The notes beneath the pieces were generated by a model. The model worked only from the letters and a program-made list of their open reading frames with translations. It did not search any database and was not told the DNA's origin. From positions 1 to 24,583 of the forward strand of contig CALAJY010000001.1 in NCBI GenBank assembly GCA_937923265.1: a stretch of 24,583 bases of DNA, given 5' to 3'. Below are positions 15,040-21,737 of this stretch, piece after piece. The DNA is from an uncultured Tissierellia bacterium. GTDB taxonomy: Bacteria > Bacillota > Clostridia > Tissierellales > Peptoniphilaceae. Each line of letters opens with the position of its first letter. The stretch's first letter is position 1. Position numbers and translations under genes: made by a program.

Positions 15040-17776
15040 GCTTACCATGCAGGCCTTTGGTCCCTATGCCTCGGAAACCGTCCTGGACTTTCGCCGGCTG
15101 GGAGACCAGGGCATCTATCTGATCAGCGGGGAAACGGGAGCGGGAAAGACGACCATCTTTGATGCGATCAGCTTCGCCCTGTTCGGGGAACCCAGTGGAG
15201 GCATGCGGGATGCCAAGATGATGCGGTCCAAGTACGCGGAAGATTCGCTGAAAACGCAGGTTACCCTCCTTTTCTCCTATCGGGGAAAGGACTATGAGGT
15301 GAGCCGGATTCCCTCCTATGAACTGGCGAGTCGGAAAACACCCGTTGCCGCAGATGCGGAACTGGTGCTTCCCGACGGAAGAATCATTCGAAAAACCGGT
15401 GAGGTGAATCGGGAGATTCAGAATATTCTCGGGCTGAATCATCAACAATTTTCCCAGATCGCCATGATCGCCCAGGGAGACTTTTTAAAAGTCCTTTTGG
15501 CAGACACCAAGGAGCGCCAGGAGATCTTTCGCAAACTCTTTCACACGGATTCCTACCAAAGACTGCAGGAAAATCTGAAGATGGAAACGAGCCGCCTGGA
15601 AAACGAAAGCAGGCAGGTTTTTCAATCCTATCTCCAGTATCTTTCCCAGTTTTCCCTGCCGGAAGAGGGGGACCTCTATCAATCCTGGAGGGAAGCCAAT
15701 CGGCTAAAACGCCCGGATGACGCCTTGGAGGAGGCCCTGCTTCATTTCACGGAAGCAGAAGAGGAGCAGGAGAGAGAAGGGAAAGAGACCCTGGAGAAGG
15801 ACGAGGAGAAACGGGCAGAGTTTCAGAGAAAGCGCGACCAGATCCAACGGCACCGGACTCTGCGTCAGCAGCTACAGGTGGAAGAAGAGCACAAAGAAAT
15901 TTTAGAAAAGAGTCGAAAACAAAAAGAGGAAGAGAAGAAGGCCTTGGTCGCGGAAGAGGAATCCCAAAAAAAACGCGAGGAAGGCCTCTATCAACTGAAA
16001 ACACGCCTTCCCGCCTATGAAGAAATTTCAGAACTCACACTCCGGGAGGAGAAGGAGCGGGAAGAACTGGAGAGAGGGGAAAAGACCCTCCGTCAGGTGA
16101 GCCGATCGCTGGAAGACCTGGAAAAGGCCTTTCGAGAGAGGCAGGAGGAATTGCAGGGATTTTCGGAGAAGCAAAAAAACCTGCTCCTGCTCCGGCAGAA
16201 AATGGAAAAGAAGACGCAAGAACAGGCCCAGGTCAAAGATTGGGGAAGCAAGGCAAGGCGTCTTGCCGATGCCGATAAAAATCTGCGCTCTCTGCAGGCG
16301 GACTATCAAAAGCGGGAGGAAGAATACCGGAAAGCCGATCGAGCCTACCTTCAGGCACAGTCCCTTTTTTTCCGGATGCAGGCGGGAATTCTGGCCAAGA
16401 ATTTGATCGAGGGGGAACCCTGTCCCGTGTGTGGTTCCCCACAGCATCCGCATCCGGCGGTCCTGGAGGAAGAAAATTTGACGGAGGAAGAAATCAACCG
16501 TCTAAAAAAGGAAAGAGACCGGGCGGAACGAGCCGCACAAGAGGCGGGCCGAGAGGCGGAGAAGCAACGGGGAATCCTGGAACAATCTCGAAAGAATGTG
16601 GAAGAAAGCCTGAAACCGCCCTTTCTGGAACTTCGTGGCGAGGACCTTCTCCAAAGGCTTCGGCAGAAGTACCTGTCGCTGGAGGAGGAAAAAACCACCA
16701 CGCAGGCCCTTGCTCAGGCCCTGCAAAAGGAAGTGGACCATCTGGAGGAAGTCCAGCGGCAAATTCCGCGGAGAGAAAAAGAGCGAGAGGACGCAAGAAA
16801 CCAAAGATCGCAGAGGGAGAAGGAGGTCATGGAAGCGCGTCACCGTCTTGAAAAGGTCCGGGATGGGATTGCCCAGAAAAAGAAGAACCTGGACTTTCCT
16901 TCCCTGGAAGCGGCAAAGCAGCAGGTGGAGATGCTCCATCAAGCCATCCAAGAGTATGAGCAACGGAGGAAAGACTGGGAAGAGGAAAAGAACCGGATGG
17001 AGCAGGAATACAGGGTCGTGCTGGACCGCATCAAGACCAAGCAAGAGGACCTGGGGACCCAAAATCCGGCGGAGGAAGAGGCGATTTTGGAGGAGTTTGA
17101 AAGGCAGGAAGCCGACTTTAAGCGAAAGAGGGAAGCCGTGAGCCAGCTCCAACTTCGAAATCGACTCAATCGCAAACTGTTGTCCTCCATGGATAAAAAA
17201 AAGCAGGACTTGCTCTCCCTTGATAAACGGTGGGCATGGATGAAGGAATTATCGGATGCCGCCAACGGAACCATCCCGGGGCGGCAGAAGATCATGTTGG
17301 AAACCTATGTCCAGAGGACCTTTTTTCAGCGGATCATCCACCGCGCCAACCGTCGCCTGCGGACCATGACGGAGGGGCAGTATGAGCTTCAGATCCAGGA
17401 AGAAGGAGGCAAGCGGGGACAAAGCGGGCTCGACCTGGATGTCCTGGACCACTATAACGGAAGCCAACGAAGCGTGAGAACGCTCTCCGGCGGAGAGTCT
17501 TTTAAGGCTTCGCTGTGCTTGGCCCTGGGACTTTCCGACGAAATTCAAAGTACGGCGGGAGGAATCCAGATGGATGTTCTGTTCATTGATGAGGGATTCG
17601 GAACGCTCGATCCCGAGTCTTTGGAACAAGCCATGCGAGCTCTGGAAGATTTGAGCCGGAGTAACCGCCTGGTGGGAATCATCTCCCACGTTCCGGAATT
17701 AAAGGAACGAATTGATAAGCAGATCGTGGTGAGCAAGCTCCCCACGGGAGGCTCCCGGCTGCAGATTATCTCCTGA
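15026..17776 (+). CDS. sbcC: Exonuclease subunit SbcC (Rad50-like ATPase)
   Basis: The SMC-like ATPase partner of SbcD. The 916-residue protein begins with an ABC half containing the Walker A motif GETGAGKTT (35-43). Long Glu/Arg/Lys-rich coiled coils fill about 190-440 and 495-720, separated by a zinc hook CPVC (Cys466, Cys469) that joins two molecules. The second ABC half has the signature LSGGES (820-825) and Walker B with DE at 855-856 in VLFIDEGFGTLD. The ATG is read from within the sbcD end, with AGGAGG at 15014-15019 and 6-nt spacing, so production of the two subunits is coupled. The gene ends 8 bp before a strong bidirectional terminator. The length is somewhat shorter than E. coli SbcC, in line with Gram-positive homologues. 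Confidence 0.96.
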   Translation: MKPIKLTMQAFGPYASETVLDFRRLGDQGIYLISGETGAGKTTIFDAISFALFGEPSGGMRDAKMMRSKYAEDSLKTQVTLLFSYRGKDYEVSRIPSYELASRKTPVAADAELVLPDGRIIRKTGEVNREIQNILGLNHQQFSQIAMIAQGDFLKVLLADTKERQEIFRKLFHTDSYQRLQENLKMETSRLENESRQVFQSYLQYLSQFSLPEEGDLYQSWREANRLKRPDDALEEALLHFTEAEEEQEREGKETLEKDEEKRAEFQRKRDQIQRHRTLRQQLQVEEEHKEILEKSRKQKEEEKKALVAEEESQKKREEGLYQLKTRLPAYEEISELTLREEKEREELERGEKTLRQVSRSLEDLEKAFRERQEELQGFSEKQKNLLLLRQKMEKKTQEQAQVKDWGSKARRLADADKNLRSLQADYQKREEEYRKADRAYLQAQSLFFRMQAGILAKNLIEGEPCPVCGSPQHPHPAVLEEENLTEEEINRLKKERDRAERAAQEAGREAEKQRGILEQSRKNVEESLKPPFLELRGEDLLQRLRQKYLSLEEEKTTTQALAQALQKEVDHLEEVQRQIPRREKEREDARNQRSQREKEVMEARHRLEKVRDGIAQKKKNLDFPSLEAAKQQVEMLHQAIQEYEQRRKDWEEEKNRMEQEYRVVLDRIKTKQEDLGTQNPAEEEAILEEFERQEADFKRKREAVSQLQLRNRLNRKLLSSMDKKKQDLLSLDKRWAWMKELSDAANGTIPGRQKIMLETYVQRTFFQRIIHRANRRLRTMTEGQYELQIQEEGGKRGQSGLDLDVLDHYNGSQRSVRTLSGGESFKASLCLALGLSDEIQSTAGGIQMDVLFIDEGFGTLDPESLEQAMRALEDLSRSNRLVGIISHVPELKERIDKQIVVSKLPTGGSRLQIIS

Positions 17777-17784
17777 GAACCGAC

Positions 17785-17821
17785 AAAAAAAGCCCCTTCC
17801 TCCGAGAGGAAGGGGCTTTTT
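17785..17821. terminator. Bidirectional rho-independent terminator between sbcC and the MATE gene
   Basis: An 11-bp perfect GC-rich stem (GCCCCTTCCTC at 17792-17802 with GAGGAAGGGGC at 17806-17816) and a 3-nt loop, flanked by an A-tract (17785-17791) and a T-tract (17817-17821). The genes converge here, so it serves both strands. Confidence 0.93.
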
Positions 17822-17824
17822 CCG

Positions 17825-19261
17825 TTAGTTGTCTTCTTCGACAGACCACTCTTCATTGGGATAGGCACTGCTATCCGAGAACTCATTATTCTTAATTTTC
17901 CGTTCCACTTCCGATTTCCACTTTCCGAAGTAGTAGTAAATCGAGGAGACCAACGCGCCGGCGAGCCAACCGATGGGGTAAGCCAGGAAGAGGTACTTGG
18001 GCCCCAAGGTGTTTTGCAGGAGGTAACCCGCGGGCACCCTGGCTCCCCAGAGGGAGATGAACGAGGTGACCATCGGGAAGGTTACCTTTCCAACGCCTCG
18101 CAAGATACCGTTCTGAATAAAGAGCACCGAGAGAATCGTGTAGAAGGGGAGCATGGAGTTCAGGTACCAGACGCCCACCTGAATCACCTTGGGATCATCG
18201 GTAAAGAGCCGCATGGAGGACGCCGTGAATGGCATCATGATGAGACCGACCACCACAGAGAAGACGATGGAGATGATCAGCCCCGCATTTCTTCCCTGCA
18301 CGATGCGGTCCATGCGCCTTCCGCCGAAGTTCTGACCGGTGTAGGTTGTCATCGCATTGGAGAAGCTTTGCACGGGAAGGAAGATAAAGGTATCGACCTT
18401 GCTGGCACTGTTAAAGCCCGCGATATAGGCGGTACCGTTGGAGTTGATGATGGCCTCGAAGGCCAGGGCTCCCAATGAGAACAGGGAGTTTTGAATGGCC
18501 GTGGGGATTCCCAGCTGCATGGATTCCCGGAACAGACTCTTGTCAAAATCCAGGTGAAGCAGATTGATGTGGAGAATCTTGTAGGATCGATTGATATAGA
18601 AGATACCAATGATCCAGGAGACCCATTGGGCAATGACCGTCGCCAGGGCGGCACCGGCAACCCCCATTTTCAGAGGAATGACAAAGACCAGATCCAGGAT
18701 GGTGTTGATGACGGCTGCGATGATCAGGAAGCGAACGGAAGAGACACTGTCTCCCAACCCTTGGAGAAAGCCGGCATTCAGATTAAATCCAACCGTTCCG
18801 ATCATGCTCGCAAAGATGATCTTTAAGTAAAGCGTGGCGGAAGCGAGCGTGCCGTCATCCGGAATGTTGATGAATCGGAGAATCGGTTCCGCAGCAAAGA
18901 AGCCAAAGACGGACAGGGGGATGGACAGGAGGAGGAGCGACTTATAAATCGTCGTTGCCGATAATTGCACCTTATCATAGCGCTTTGCCCCATAGAATTG
19001 GGAGACCATGATGGTTCCTGCCATACCAAAACCAAAGTAGGCCGAGGCCAAGAGCAACATCAGGGGGAAACCCGTGCCGACGGCGGCGAGTGCCTGCGTT
19101 CCCACAAAATTTCCGACGATGATACTATCCACCGTGTTATAAAGCTGTTGAAACAGGTTCCCCAGAAGCAAGGGTATCGAGAATTGAATCAAGATTTTCA
19201 TGGGGGACCCTTTGGTCATGTCTAATTCATGTTTTTTCTTTTCTGTTTTATTGTTTTCCAT
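17825..19261 (-). CDS. MATE family efflux transporter
   Basis: An inner-membrane antiporter of 478 residues with the twelve-helix, two-repeat layout of MATE exporters, which expel cationic drugs or metabolites using Na+ or H+. The N-terminal repeat opens with IQFSIPLLLGNLFQQLYNTVDSIIVG, typical of the Gram-positive MepA/YpnP-like branch. The second repeat starts near residue 240 (FRESMQLGIPTAIQNSLFSLG). The N-terminus is charged and Lys-rich. It is the second gene of a minus-strand pair, 56 bp after tdk, and is closed by the terminator at 17785-17821. The ATG follows AGGTGG at short spacing on the minus strand; a later ATG at residue 15 has no ribosome binding site. A 9-bp inverted repeat lies just upstream. 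Substrate cannot be predicted. Confidence 0.93.
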   Translation of the reverse strand: MENNKTEKKKHELDMTKGSPMKILIQFSIPLLLGNLFQQLYNTVDSIIVGNFVGTQALAAVGTGFPLMLLLASAYFGFGMAGTIMVSQFYGAKRYDKVQLSATTIYKSLLLLSIPLSVFGFFAAEPILRFINIPDDGTLASATLYLKIIFASMIGTVGFNLNAGFLQGLGDSVSSVRFLIIAAVINTILDLVFVIPLKMGVAGAALATVIAQWVSWIIGIFYINRSYKILHINLLHLDFDKSLFRESMQLGIPTAIQNSLFSLGALAFEAIINSNGTAYIAGFNSASKVDTFIFLPVQSFSNAMTTYTGQNFGGRRMDRIVQGRNAGLIISIVFSVVVGLIMMPFTASSMRLFTDDPKVIQVGVWYLNSMLPFYTILSVLFIQNGILRGVGKVTFPMVTSFISLWGARVPAGYLLQNTLGPKYLFLAYPIGWLAGALVSSIYYYFGKWKSEVERKIKNNEFSDSSAYPNEEWSVEEDN

Positions 19262-19280
19262 AAGCCACCTATTCTAGAGT

Positions 19281-19312
19281 CAATCAACGCAACCGCCGAG
19301 TCCCGTTGATTG
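19281..19312. promoter_or_regulatory. Perfect 9-bp inverted repeat between tdk and the MATE gene
   Basis: CAATCAACG (19281-19289) and CGTTGATTG (19304-19312) are exact reverse complements separated by 14 nt. On the minus strand the second arm ends 10 nt before the AGGTGG ribosome binding site of the MATE gene. No T-run follows on either side, so it is not a standard terminator. It may be a repressor operator or an RNA stem controlling expression of the exporter relative to tdk. Confidence 0.5.
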
Positions 19313-19317
19313 GCCGG

Positions 19318-19956
19318 TTATTTCTCATTCTCACCTTCTTCATCGGTTTTTAAGCCGGCAAGGGGAAGAAGGCCTTTCTTGCGACGCTCCTTAAAATAGC
19401 ACTGCCCGCAGTACGCTTCATATTCGACCTGATCCTGGCCATCGATGGCCACCTGGTCACCCTCAAAAACGGGAGTTCCGTTGATCTTTCGAATATTCAA
19501 AACCGCTTTTCTGCCGCAATGACAGATGGTTTTGAGTTCGTCCAAGCTGTGAGCGAGTTGGAGGAGGCGATTGCTTCCGGGGAAACCCTCTCCTCGAAAA
19601 TCGGTTCGCAGGCCGTAACACAGGACGGGGATGTTTCGATCCAGAACGATTTCAAAAAGCTGGTCCACTTGGCAGGGAGTCAGAAACTGGGCCTCATCGA
19701 CCAAGATGCAGTGTAGCTCCCTCTTTTCCAGTTCCTCCGCGACCAATCGCCGACAATCTGCGCTTTCGGTTATTACCCGATCCACTGGTCTTCTAACACC
19801 CAGTCGACTGACGATCTCATTTCCTCCCTTGGTGTCCACCCCGGGTTTCATCAGGAAAACCTGCATGCCTCGCTCCTCATAATTGTGAGCGACCTGCATC
19901 AATAGGGTCGACTTTCCGGAGTTCATTGCTCCGTAGCGAAAATAGAGTTTTGCCAT
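19318..19956 (-). CDS. tdk: Thymidine kinase (type II)
   Basis: Phosphorylates thymidine to dTMP in the salvage pathway. The 212-residue protein has the P-loop GAMNSGKST at 9-17, VDEAQFL at 86-92 with the catalytic glutamate Glu89, the YGLRTDFRGE stretch near 114-123, and a structural zinc site from Cys145, Cys147, Cys183 and Cys186. The family usually reads GEPFPGS; here it is GEGFPGS, a small change. An acidic tail of about ten residues extends the C-terminus. The ATG has an excellent AGGAGG ribosome binding site (plus 19964-19969) at 7-nt spacing and an extended -10 promoter at 19990-19998. It is the first gene of a pair with the MATE exporter. Confidence 0.96.
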   Translation of the reverse strand: MAKLYFRYGAMNSGKSTLLMQVAHNYEERGMQVFLMKPGVDTKGGNEIVSRLGVRRPVDRVITESADCRRLVAEELEKRELHCILVDEAQFLTPCQVDQLFEIVLDRNIPVLCYGLRTDFRGEGFPGSNRLLQLAHSLDELKTICHCGRKAVLNIRKINGTPVFEGDQVAIDGQDQVEYEAYCGQCYFKERRKKGLLPLAGLKTDEEGENEK

Positions 19957-19989
19957 TTTTTCACCTCCTCTTCTTTGAGCCTACCCTTT

Positions 19990-19998
19990 AATATAACA
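19990..19998 (-). promoter_or_regulatory. Extended -10 promoter for tdk
   Basis: On the minus strand TGT precedes TATATT (plus 19990-19995; TG element at 19996-19998). The predicted start near 19983 leaves a leader of about 27 nt that contains the ribosome binding site. No convincing -35 is present. Confidence 0.55.
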
Positions 19999-20091
19999 CG
20001 AATATGGCCGAAAAATGGAATTATTCACTTTGTTTTCCGGTAGTTTAAAGCACATCAAATCGTCCTTTTCCGGTTAAAAGATAATACTATG

Positions 20092-20314
20092 GAATGTATA
20101 CACGGTAGGAGCGAATGTATTCGGGGAAAGGGAATTGGAACCCGAAGGAATCTGCTGTGTACCTTACTGGTTTCCCCATCGCACCGGCCATCGTTGGTTG
20201 GCGCTCTACTTCGTGGTGGCTGTGCCGGGGAGCCTCCATTTTTGGAGAGAGACTCGCAAGACAAAGCAGGATGAGAGCGAAAGCTCCCACAGCATTCTGA
20301 GGGGGGCTTTTTTT
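20092..20314 (+). ncRNA. Candidate structured non-coding RNA of unknown family
   Basis: No family was recognised. The evidence is architecture. Segments that can pair are GGAGC 20108-20112 with GCTCC 20283-20287 and GAATG 20092-20096 with CATTC 20293-20297 (closing helix); TTCGGG 20120-20125 with CCCGAA 20141-20146; TCTGCT 20151-20156 with AGCAGG 20265-20270; CCCC 20174-20177 with GGGG 20227-20230; GCAC and GGCCA 20181-20190 with TGGCT and GTGC 20217-20225; and CTCCA 20234-20238 with TGGAG 20243-20247. The 3' end is a terminator (20280-20314) that competes with the closing helix for GCTCC. Length, about 220 nt, would suit a 6S-like or regulatory RNA, but the central bubble expected of 6S is not clear. 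A GATAAT at 20080-20085 could be its -10. The 5' end is approximate. Confidence 0.42.
20280..20314 (+). terminator. Intrinsic terminator ending the candidate RNA
   Basis: Stem AGCTCCC (20282-20288) with GGGGGCT (20302-20308), one G-U pair, extended by two A-T pairs, a 13-nt loop and a run of seven T residues (20308-20314). No protein-coding gene on the plus strand ends upstream of it, since the preceding gene tdk runs the other way. Something else must be transcribed towards it. Confidence 0.78.
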
Positions 20315-20362
20315 GATTTTACGGAAACCGGTGGGTATCTTTTTTAAGCAAAGCAATAATAT

Positions 20363-20440
20363 CGGGTAGAAACAAAGCGACTACCCCGAAAGGGAGTCTT
20401 TGGTCGAAAGCGGGCAAAGCAGGATATCAGCTTGTTTTGC
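20363..20440 (+). other. Hairpin-rich segment upstream of the ctpA promoter
   Basis: GGGTAG (20364-20369) pairs with CTACCC (20381-20386), and a CCC-GAAA-GGG hairpin at 20385-20394 is an alternative. CTTTG (20398-20402) pairs with CAAAG (20415-20419), but the same CAAAG can instead join an 8-bp helix GCAAAGCA/TGTTTTGC (20414-20421 with 20433-20440). The two helices exclude each other. The second covers the place where a -35 element of the ctpA promoter would be. An 11-nt sequence CAAAGCAGGAT at 20415-20425 also occurs at 20262-20272. Confidence 0.4.
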
Positions 20441-20446
20441 GGCCTG

Positions 20447-20469
20447 TGATATAATAGGAAACGTGTTTC
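20447..20469 (+). promoter_or_regulatory. Extended -10 promoter and operator-like dyad for ctpA-uvrB-uvrA
   Basis: A perfect TATAAT at 20450-20455 preceded by TGA (20447-20449), with no clear -35. Directly downstream, GAAACGTGTTTC at 20458-20469 is a 12-bp dyad (GAAA-N4-TTTC) covering the expected start near 20462. The B. subtilis LexA box has core GAAC-N4-GTTC with the same spacing, and uvrBA is SOS-regulated there. The resemblance is partial, so the regulator is unproven. Confidence 0.65.
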
Positions 20470-20513
20470 AGTAGAAATGAGTCTCCCACAAGGGAAGGGT
20501 GAAGGAGTTTTCA

Positions 20514-21737
20514 ATGCAAAAATTCTGGAAAAGAGGAGCGGCCGTTATATTGGCCGTTCTGCTCACCGCAGGCGGTTACTACGCAGGTGTCACGCAGGCA
20601 CGTTATGGCGGATCGAAGCCGGTGACGATAGAAAAAGGAAAACAGGGCGTCTTAGATGATAAGAGGATCCTGAGCCAGATTCATCAATTCGAACAGGTGA
20701 TCAAAAACAACTATCTGTTTGATTATAAGAAAGAAGACTTGGAGACGGGCCTCTACAAGGGGCTCTTCGCCGGGCTGAATGATCCCTACTCCACGTTTTT
20801 TACGGGCGAGGAGTTTAAGCAGTTGATGGAGGAGACCTCCGGAGAATTCGCGGGCGTGGGGATCGTCGTGAGTGCCGGCGAAGACAATCTCATCACGGTC
20901 GTCTCGCCGATTGAGGGAACCCCGGGGGAGAAAGCGGGAATCTTATCGGGAGACAAGATTCTTGCCATTGATGGGGAGGCAATCCCCGCTTCCCGGCTGC
21001 AGGAAGCGAGTCAAAAAATGCGAGGAAAGGTCGGCACAAAGGTGGTCCTCACCATCCGCCACAAGGACGCAGCCCCCACGGACACGAAAGAGATCACCAT
21101 CACGCGAGAGATGATCCATGTGAAGAGCGTGTCCTCGCAGATGCTGGAACCGGGCTTGGCCTATATCACCATTTCCTCCTTTGATGAAAACACCGGGAAA
21201 GACTTTAAAAGCAGCCTGGAAGCCCTGCAAAAGAAGGGGGCAAAAAAACTCGTTCTGGATTTGCGGAGTAATCCCGGGGGACTCTTGGCCACCTGTGAAC
21301 AGGTGGCGGATTTGCTGCTAAAGAAAGCCACGATTGTCACCACCGTGGATAAAAAAGGTCACAAAGAGATGGCCGTTTCCGATGAGAAGAGCGTGGACAT
21401 CCCCATGGTGGTATTGGTCAATGAGGGATCGGCCTCAGCCTCGGAAATCCTTCTGGGAGCCCTCCGGGATAACAAGAGAGCGGTATCGGTGGGAACCAAG
21501 ACCTTTGGAAAAGGAATTGTTCAGCAAATCTATCCCCTCGGCAAGAACATCGAGGATGGGGGCTTTAAGCTCACCATGGCGGAGTATCTGACCCCCAATG
21601 GAGAGAAAATCCATAAAAAAGGCATCACTCCCGATATTGTGGTGGAACTCTCCAAGGATACGAAGGGAATTGGCCCCCGATTTTTGAAGACCGATAATCA
21701 ACTGCAGCGTGCGATTGAAGAGGTGAAAAAAGAGTGA
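20514..21737 (+). CDS. S41 family C-terminal processing peptidase (CtpA/CtpB-like)
   Basis: A serine protease, 407 residues, anchored by an N-terminal signal/membrane segment (about 8-24, AAVILAVLLTAGGYYAG) and acting outside the membrane. An N-terminal helical part (about 45-95) contains the GLNDPYSTFF motif typical of the family. A PDZ domain (about 100-190) recognises C-terminal ends of substrates. The S41 core holds the nucleophile in NEGSASASEILLGAL and the catalytic lysine in TKTFGKGIVQ, followed by LTPNGEKIHKKGITPD. The ATG at 20514 is chosen for GAAGGAG six bases upstream; an in-frame GTG at 20499 would put that site inside the gene. The stop overlaps the uvrB start (GTGA). Substrate is unknown; relatives process cell-wall or sporulation proteins. 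Confidence 0.93.
   Translation: MQKFWKRGAAVILAVLLTAGGYYAGVTQARYGGSKPVTIEKGKQGVLDDKRILSQIHQFEQVIKNNYLFDYKKEDLETGLYKGLFAGLNDPYSTFFTGEEFKQLMEETSGEFAGVGIVVSAGEDNLITVVSPIEGTPGEKAGILSGDKILAIDGEAIPASRLQEASQKMRGKVGTKVVLTIRHKDAAPTDTKEITITREMIHVKSVSSQMLEPGLAYITISSFDENTGKDFKSSLEALQKKGAKKLVLDLRSNPGGLLATCEQVADLLLKKATIVTTVDKKGHKEMAVSDEKSVDIPMVVLVNEGSASASEILLGALRDNKRAVSVGTKTFGKGIVQQIYPLGKNIEDGGFKLTMAEYLTPNGEKIHKKGITPDIVVELSKDTKGIGPRFLKTDNQLQRAIEEVKKE

Larger units (their letters stand above)
19999..20513. other. Long non-coding region between tdk and ctpA
   Basis: About 515 bp without a supported protein gene. From 19999 to 20090 it is AT-rich and holds possible promoter hexamers (GATAAT at 20080-20085, TACTAT at 20085-20090) without good -35 partners. 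From 20092 to 20314 it is GC-rich, free of stops over long spans in several frames, full of complementary segments, and ends with an intrinsic terminator: a candidate RNA gene. From 20315 to 20446 it has a second cluster of hairpins. From 20447 to 20513 it has the ctpA promoter, a dyad and the ribosome binding site. The short overlapping frames in 20087-20356 have no ribosome binding site or recognisable domain, and I do not call them. Confidence 0.75.

Noticed and set aside
20100..20290. Possible cobalamin riboswitch, because of an AAAGGGAA stretch and a later GCAGGAT segment
   Set aside because: The conserved GGTG/TCC pairing, the CCACTGG loop and the B12 box could not be placed, and no B12-related gene follows.
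20092..20314. Assignment as 6S RNA
   Set aside because: Length and closing helix fit, but the large, fairly symmetric central bubble was not evident: one side is 40 nt with its own hairpin and the other about 13 nt. Kept as an unassigned RNA.
20087..20356. Several overlapping 60-90 codon open frames on both strands between tdk and ctpA
   Set aside because: No ribosome binding sites, no recognisable domain, low-complexity Arg/Ser/Pro-rich translations, and the stretch is better explained by a GC-rich structured RNA ending in a terminator.
20499..20513. GTG at 20499 as the ctpA start
   Set aside because: The clear GAAGGAG site at 20501-20507 would fall inside the gene; ATG 20514 has ideal spacing.
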